64,000 nucleotides of DNA from Astrothelium macrocarpum. Taxonomy: Eukaryota > Ascomycota > Dothideomycetes > Trypetheliales > Trypetheliaceae. Where the stretch lies: assembly GCA_021030915.1 (NCBI GenBank), contig JAGEMR010000119.1:27419-91418 (forward strand), in the 5' to 3' direction. The position numbers and the translations under genes are program-made. The notes under the pieces are model-generated. The model ran no database searches. It was not told the DNA's origin and saw nothing but the letters and a program-made list of their open reading frames with translations. This document shows, one piece after another, positions 58,365-64,000 of the stretch (the first letter of the stretch is position 1; the number at the start of each line of letters is the position of its first letter).

Positions 58365-59914
58365 TCACCTCCAACGGACCTCTTGAGTAAGGTGAATTCT
58401 GTCATCTGATGGTTCCGATCCACGCCGTTCACTTGCGCCTGCATAACTTCGCACTGTCCTCATTTGACCGAGCTCGTAAGTCAACGGCTCGCTGTCGACT
58501 GATTCTATTGAGATTACGTGGCCAGTGCTTCGAAAGGGTACATTCGCCGAATGAGCCTTGCTGGCTGATTGAAACTCGTCGCGGCCTTTCGATTGTTCGA
58601 AGCTGTAGAGTCGTCTTCTCGAGGGGATTTTGGACTTGAAACTAGTCCAAAGCGAGGAGAAAAGACCCGAGGCAGTTGGCATTGTTGAGAGATGGTGGTC
58701 AAGCATTTTGGAAACGGCTGGCATGCAAGCACAGATGACTCCGGTGTTCATCTCAACAGCGCTGCCCCACAATAGATTAGTTGAAAAGAAATTTAAACAT
58801 TAGATTCTCCGAGTGCTTACGCCATAATTTCCGCATTCACAACCGTCCAAGTAACATCTTCAGTCAACTTAACTCGAAAATATATGCTAAGACAAGACGC
58901 AACACATGCACTAAGAATATTAGCCTCTGTTGACGAGAGTCACTTTTAGTCAACTCACAAAATGCCCGTCAGGAAGATCAATATTATGCCCGCTTTGCGC
59001 TTGGTAGGTAACTGTACTTGGAGGATGGCCGTGATTGGTAATACGAGAAGGTATACATCAAATGCGACTCCCACGGCCCCTATTGGTATCGAAAGAATGT
59101 TCCCTTTCCCTTCATCAGGACTCAAAGCATGTTCGCTCCAACTTTCGTTTGACTTTGGAGTATCAAAATAAATTTGAACGATTGTTGCTGCCCCATAAAA
59201 GCAGCACAATAAAACAAGACCGATATAGACACACACCCTTAGCCATCGCATTGGTCGAAAAATTTGAAGATACATGAGAAAAAGAGTAGTTTTGATGAAG
59301 AGAAGGCTTGGAGGACCAAATCCGGTTACGATCCATGTAGGCTTGAAATTGGTTAAGACTATTTCAAGCCGGATAGTGATCCATAGAACTCACAATAGCA
59401 AATTTAGCCTTGGAAACGATTTCAGAAAGAGGTACATCCCATTGATGTTTCCCGTAAGGCCCTTTTATTGCACCTAGACACATTAGTGCGATAGTATGAA
59501 ATGAAAACTGAAGTGTAGTACCAAGTATGATCCCTACATAATCAACAGTCGTAAAAACCTTCCACGTTAGTAAAACTTCGTAGGCTAGAGAGCTATGAAT
59601 ACGTACGATTCCCAAGGTACATGCGACTGTATTGTCCAGTTAATAAGACACCATCCATTCTCGTGACTTGTTCAGGACCTACCATCATCTAAACTTAATT
59701 TTCTGACTATGTTAAGCTTTGTATATATCCTTATTAAGTAGAAAATGAGCATTAAGCAGAAAAGGACCGAAACGACGATGACGAGGAGATTGGCTCTGCT
59801 CGGGGGATTTACGAAATTAGGTACGATCCCTTCAGGTGGGTTTAAGGCTGGAATTTGCGCGAGCAGTTCAGGTGGGAGATGAAGAATCGCATCCGGTAAC
59901 ACGCCGGTCGCCAT
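58365..59914 (-). CDS. Rhodopsin-domain (PTH11-like) integral membrane protein, second copy
   Basis: Six exons (59683-59914, 59612-59631 approximately, 59394-59558, 58959-59341, 58821-58910, 58365-58761) join in phase to 428 aa from the ATG at 59914. Family signatures: PPSRANLLVIVVSVLFCLML, RIYTKLNIVRKLSLDD, GAIKGPYGKHQWDVPLSEIV, FGPPSLLFIKTTLFLMYLQI with FRPMRWLR, a Cys-poor loop, FDVYLLVLPITAILQVQLPT, KRKAGIILIFLTG, and AAVEMNTGVICACMPAVSKM. The N terminus is extracellular. The 100-residue cytosolic tail is Ser/Arg-rich. It is probably a seven-span receptor-like protein. It is much longer than the receptor at 1.7-3.0 kb, and the two share only family-level motifs. The N terminus faces the repeat-rich right end of the window. 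Confidence 0.83.
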
Positions 59915-60410
59915 CCGGAAATCTGACAAATTGAGATGAGCAAATCATTCGCAGAATAGCTCAAAAGAAGATCTTTCTTAGACAAAACGTTTGGGTTGAG
60001 TGAGAAGACTCGCTAGGCTAACCTTCTGGAAAGCATCGACAAATGCCACAAATTTAATAAGTGCCTGTGGCCAACACGGATATTGACCACTATTCCCGAG
60101 GCCTTCAGCTCTGACATAATGCAGATATGCTCATCCACTGCTGCCGTCGTTCGGTATAGCTGCTTTGAGTAGGACATGGCGACCAATTAAAGCAGAAACA
60201 GCATGCCTTGGCATCTCTTGGCATCTCTAGTTTCAGGTAATACGACAATGCATATAATACCGCTCTTAGAGTGAAGCCTGTAGCCAGTGTTTTGGTTTAC
60301 TGTACGGAGAACAAGCTGCTTTCGCTTACTCGTGGTAGTATGGCCGTGGGTAGGTTCAGGCTGCGTTCCCTAGTGTGTACAAGCTGAGGTTGTGCTACGG
60401 TGCCAGTAAG
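59915..60410. other. No supported gene
   Basis: About 500 bp before the foldback repeat. A directly repeated ggcatctcttggcatctct occurs near 60210-60228. No gene seen. Confidence 0.35.
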
Positions 60411-60543
60411 GGCTGACAGAAGAAATGTCGTACCAGGGCCAGCTCATTTAGCTGATCTAATGCCATACAGGCCCCATAATTGACTTGGACTACTAAGTTC
60501 AGATAAGTGAACTGACCCTGGTACGACATTTCTTCTGTCAGCC
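60411..60543. repeat. Foldback (long inverted repeat), about 133 bp
   Basis: Bases 60411-60438 (GGCTGACAGAAGAAATGTCG onward) are the exact reverse complement of 60516-60543. The arms continue imperfectly inward for about 20 more bases, with mostly C/T differences, leaving a loop of about 30. The outer end abuts the P450 fragment. It may be a small foldback or MITE-like insertion. Confidence 0.85.
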
Positions 60544-60950
60544 CCCCGAATTTTGTCCCATACCGGCAGCTGCTATCCGATGAGGAATCATTTGGACCTG
60601 ATGGAGCGCAATTCATCCCAGATCGAGTTCTTGTAAGCAAGGATCTGGTCAAAAGCTCATCCTATAGGCCGTTGGGAGGTGAAATCATGCATTGCCAAGG
60701 CCGTTTCCTAGCGAAGGCTGAGATTCCCACTCTCGTGGCTTCGGTAATAGCCCGATTTGAAATCAAGTGCAATGCAAGCGTTAAGTTTCCTGCGCTGAAA
60801 TTTTGTAAACCATGTTTAGGCATCACAGGTCCAGTCAAAGAAGAAGATGTGATTATAGTCTTGTTGCGGAAACATCAGGTAATAAGTCGGATGATGCGGA
60901 TTCGGCCCACCCCCAGTAATGGCCCGCACAACACCATATCGTCTCATTAA
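60544..60950 (+). pseudogene. Cytochrome P450, C-terminal fragment
   Basis: The frame gives PYRQLLSDEESFGPDGAQFI, then PDRVLVSKDLVKSSSYRPLG, the heme-binding segment GGEIMHCQGRFLAKAEIPTL with the axial Cys, and VASVIARFEIKC. This is the order of a P450 C terminus (PERF-type motif, Cys ligand loop, helix L). After it come IGITGPVKEEDVIIVLLR-like residues and a stop at 60950. Nothing upstream of the foldback repeat continues the protein, so at least 350 residues are missing. The usual FGGGxxxCxG loop has lost some Gly. It is a truncated relic cut off at the foldback; AT-rich DNA starts just downstream. Confidence 0.7.
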
Positions 60951-62160
60951 TTAATTCGTAATTATTTCAATAATAATAATTAGAATTGGAATTGTGTATA
61001 TATATGAATAAATATAGATTGCGTAGAAGTGTTTATAAAAATTTTTTTTTTGTTTTAAAATTAATTTGATTGATTTAATTATTTTATTAATAATAATCTG
61101 ATAAATAATTCATTTGATTTTTTTAATATTCATAAATTTTTTATTTATATCTATTTTAATAATTTTTTATTTAGATTTATGAATTATTTATTTTAATTAA
61201 AATTTAAAATATTTATTTTTATTCTTTAATATTATATATTTTATAATTATTTTTTTTAAATATTTTATCTATTTTATGAAATAAATATCGTATATTTTGA
61301 AATTATTATTTATTCTGAAATATTTTAAAAATAAATAAATAATCAGATTGAATATATTTATATTATAAAAAAAATAATATTTTTAAAAAATGAAATAGAT
61401 ATATCAAAAATAAATAATGAATTATATAAAATAATAATATTAAATAATATTAAATCTATTATTTTTTATTCAATTTTGATATTATATTTAATAAAATTTT
61501 TTAATATATGAAATTATAATAATAAATAAAATATTTTTTTTTGATAATAATAATATTATTCAAATAAATAAAAATTTCAATATAATTATGATAATATATT
61601 TTAATAAAATTAAAATTATATAAATTCAATAATTAGATTATATAAAATATATAAAAAAATAAAAATATTAATTTAATTTTAAATTAAATTTTATAAATAT
61701 AAAAGAATTCTATATTGATATAATTATTACGATTATTAAAAATTAATAATTTATATTCATTATTATTAAAATATATTTATAAATCAAACATATATATTAA
61801 TTAATTAAATTTTATTTTATTTGATATTTAATTATTTGATAAAATAATATAATATTAATTAAATAATTTATTTAAAATAAATCAATTTATTTGAAATTTT
61901 TTTTTTTTAAAAATGATAAATGAATTGATATATTAATTAAATAAATTAATAATTTTAATAATAATAATTAATTTTTAATTTTATAATATTTTTTTATAAA
62001 TTTATTTTTTTAATAAATAAATAATTATTATTGAATTCATATAAATATTTAAATTTATATTTTATTTATTTATATTTTATATATTTTTTAATTAAATATT
62101 CAATTATTTATATATTTTTTTTTATCAAAATAAAAAATATGATAATTATTTTTTTAAATA
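60951..62160. repeat. Extreme AT-rich block
   Basis: About 1.2 kb made almost entirely of A and T; 61261-61320 holds only 7 G/C in 60 bases. There are no usable frames. Surviving C are nearly all preceded by T and surviving G followed by A. The block starts abruptly after the P450 fragment. It resembles the interior of the element at 46.6-48.1 kb, but I could not find matching terminal repeats at its ends. Confidence 0.85.
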
Positions 62161-62193
62161 ACGTGGTTTACCACTCAGCCGGTCATATCAGTC

Positions 62194-64000
62194 AGTCGGT
62201 CACTTTCCACATCAGATACCCCATCAATATTAATACACACAATAACAATTTGAAAATTTATTTATTTTTCATCGGATTCTGATTCAGTATCTATTTTTTT
62301 AATTTTATTATAAATATATATATTATATCTAATTATACCGCAATTATTATATTATCATAAAGCCGTTATCATTTTTTTTGATAGATTATTATTTTCGTCT
62401 TCATCAGATATATACCGCTTTTTCGAACCCTTCTCAATCAATAATTTTATAAAATCATTTATATTAAATATTCCTTCAAATTATATATATGATTTTTTGG
62501 CCTTCTGATGTTTTATAAATGCCATATTTACGTCTTCAAAAATACGTATTCATTCAATCAAAAAGATAATTAAATATATCATTATTTATACATTCTTCAT
62601 CATCTGATTTATAATTTCAATAATTGATATTGAAGAATTTCTTTAATGAATAAAAATTCGTTTTTTAATGAAATTGAATTATTTAATTATTTATTGAAAA
62701 TTGGAAAAGATTTATGATTTTCATTTATAAACGATTAATGGATGATTATTCGATAATATAAATATTTTTAAATGAATATCTAATTTAAAAATCATAAAAT
62801 CTGAATTTCAAAATATAATTCCAGTTTTTTTAAATCCAGATTTAATATTTGATTTTATAAAAATTTTGAAATGGATAAATTTAAATACGATAAAGAATTC
62901 GGATTTAATAATATAATTAACCGTAATTTTGATTAATAAATTGATTTTATCATTATACGCGTATTTTAAAAATGAATATAATACGATATTTAATAATTGA
63001 AATAAATAAAATGAATATATAAATATATTGATTAAAATAATTTTATTTTTATCATAAAATTTATTAAATTCGATTAATAAATGATTTTCGTATCTATTAA
63101 TAATTAATAATTAATATATATTTTTTGAATAATTTTTTATATATTTATCAAAATATTAAATCCAATCCAAATTTATTTTATTATCGATTCATTTATTGAA
63201 AATAGATTTAATAATTCAATTATCAAAAAATTCTGATTTTATAATCCAATTCATGAAATGATAGACATTTTAAATAATAATAAAAAATGGAATATATTAA
63301 TTTTTAATATTGATACATTCAATGATTATAATTTATTTCTGATTATCAGATTATATAAATTTGATTTTATCACGTTTTTTAATATTTATTATCATTATTA
63401 ATGTGATTATTATATCCATTATAAAATCTATTTTATCAAAATTATAAATATCTTTTTCATATATTCTATATTTATTTATTATATTGTATAATAATTCAAA
63501 TTAATCCGAAATAATTTTTAAATCTTTTTATAATATTCTTTGATAATCGTATAAATGATTGAATTTGATTTTGAAATCTGATTGTATGTCGATAAATCAT
63601 CTTATTCAATATCTATCAATTAATTTATCTTCACACGATTTTAATAAAAAATTGGCCATATCTTCCATATTAGAAAGGTATAATGAAAATCCTTTTGAAT
63701 CTTGATCAAATATATATTTGACTAACGATTATTTTTCAAATTGATCCAATTTATGATATTATAATTAAATTGATACGTATTATTATCAGTTATTTATTCT
63801 ATCATTTAATGAATTCTATAGAATATTATAATATTTCACAATTACGTATTGATTTAAATTTTTATTTTAAAATTTTATAAACTGAATTGCATTAATAACA
63901 AAAATAATATTCTCTTCTTTAATATAAATTGATATAATCGTTAAAAAATTAGAACGCGACAAAAGTTTAAGTGGTTTTCTGGTGCGGAAAGTGACCGACT
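62194..64000. mobile_element. Second AT-rich element with inverted ends, running to the window edge
   Basis: AGTCGGTCACTTTCC at 62194-62208 is the exact reverse complement of the last 15 bases of the window (63986-64000). The match continues inward for about ten more bases with a few mismatches. Between them lies AT-rich sequence, somewhat less extreme than the neighbouring block and without credible frames. This suggests another TIR-bounded decayed transposon whose right end is at or beyond the window edge. No target-site duplication can be checked. Confidence 0.55.

Noticed and set aside
62031..62282. 83-codon frame in AT-rich DNA
   Set aside because: Composition-driven Ile/Tyr/Phe/Asn string crossing an element border; no protein character.
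60951..63960. AT-rich blocks as nuclear copies of mitochondrial DNA or a centromere core
   Set aside because: There are no mitochondrial gene or tRNA remnants, and the composition is more extreme than typical fungal mtDNA. The inverted ends and abrupt borders fit mutated mobile DNA better; a centromere cannot be tested here.
1..64000. CRISPR arrays, phage or bacterial operons
   Set aside because: No regularly spaced direct repeats were seen; gene structure with introns is eukaryotic throughout.

Overview
The window is nuclear DNA of a filamentous ascomycete (Pezizomycotina). The evidence is dense genes with many 45-65 nt introns carrying CTAAC-type branch points, plus typical families: PTH11-like rhodopsin-domain receptors, a FunK1 kinase, a Zn(II)2Cys6 regulator and secreted GH12 and GH27 enzymes. 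I cannot name the species. All gene models were built by hand from splice sites and reading-frame phase; no search was run.

Layout: 1-20 kb holds the 3' end of the ER Hsp70 LHS1, a rhodopsin-domain receptor, an uncharacterised 262-aa protein, a FunK1 kinase, a Zn2Cys6 regulator, a GH27 alpha-galactosidase, a GH12 endoglucanase, ATG27, a Q/S/G-rich small protein and an EBP-type sterol isomerase. 20-31 kb holds a very large DH-domain protein, calcineurin B head-to-head with a DUF1770-type gene, an SDR and a lipid-droplet hydrolase (LDAH). 31-46 kb holds a broken membrane-protein gene, a U6 snRNA gene, a protein of the fungal family often labelled 'geranylgeranyl pyrophosphate synthetase', WRAP73, TAF4, the CPSF73/YSH1 endonuclease and an SRPBCC protein. 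46-54 kb holds a TIR-bounded AT-rich element, PUS7 and a divergent plasma-membrane-type H+-ATPase. From 54 kb on the sequence looks accessory: decayed coding fragments, a second rhodopsin-domain receptor, a foldback repeat abutting a truncated cytochrome P450, then about 3 kb of extreme AT-rich DNA ending in a second inverted-repeat structure.

Most genes are single-copy housekeeping functions: RNA processing (YSH1, PUS7, U6), transcription (TAF4), calcium signalling (CNB1), autophagy (ATG27) and sterol or lipid metabolism (EBP, LDAH). Environmental-response genes (receptors, glycoside hydrolases, the regulator) lie among them. No operon-like or biosynthetic cluster is evident. The most unusual material is the AT-rich DNA. 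One block is bounded by perfect 85-bp terminal inverted repeats of ordinary base composition. The C and G that survive in the AT-rich DNA lie overwhelmingly in TpC/GpA steps, which is not the footprint expected of classical CpA-directed RIP.
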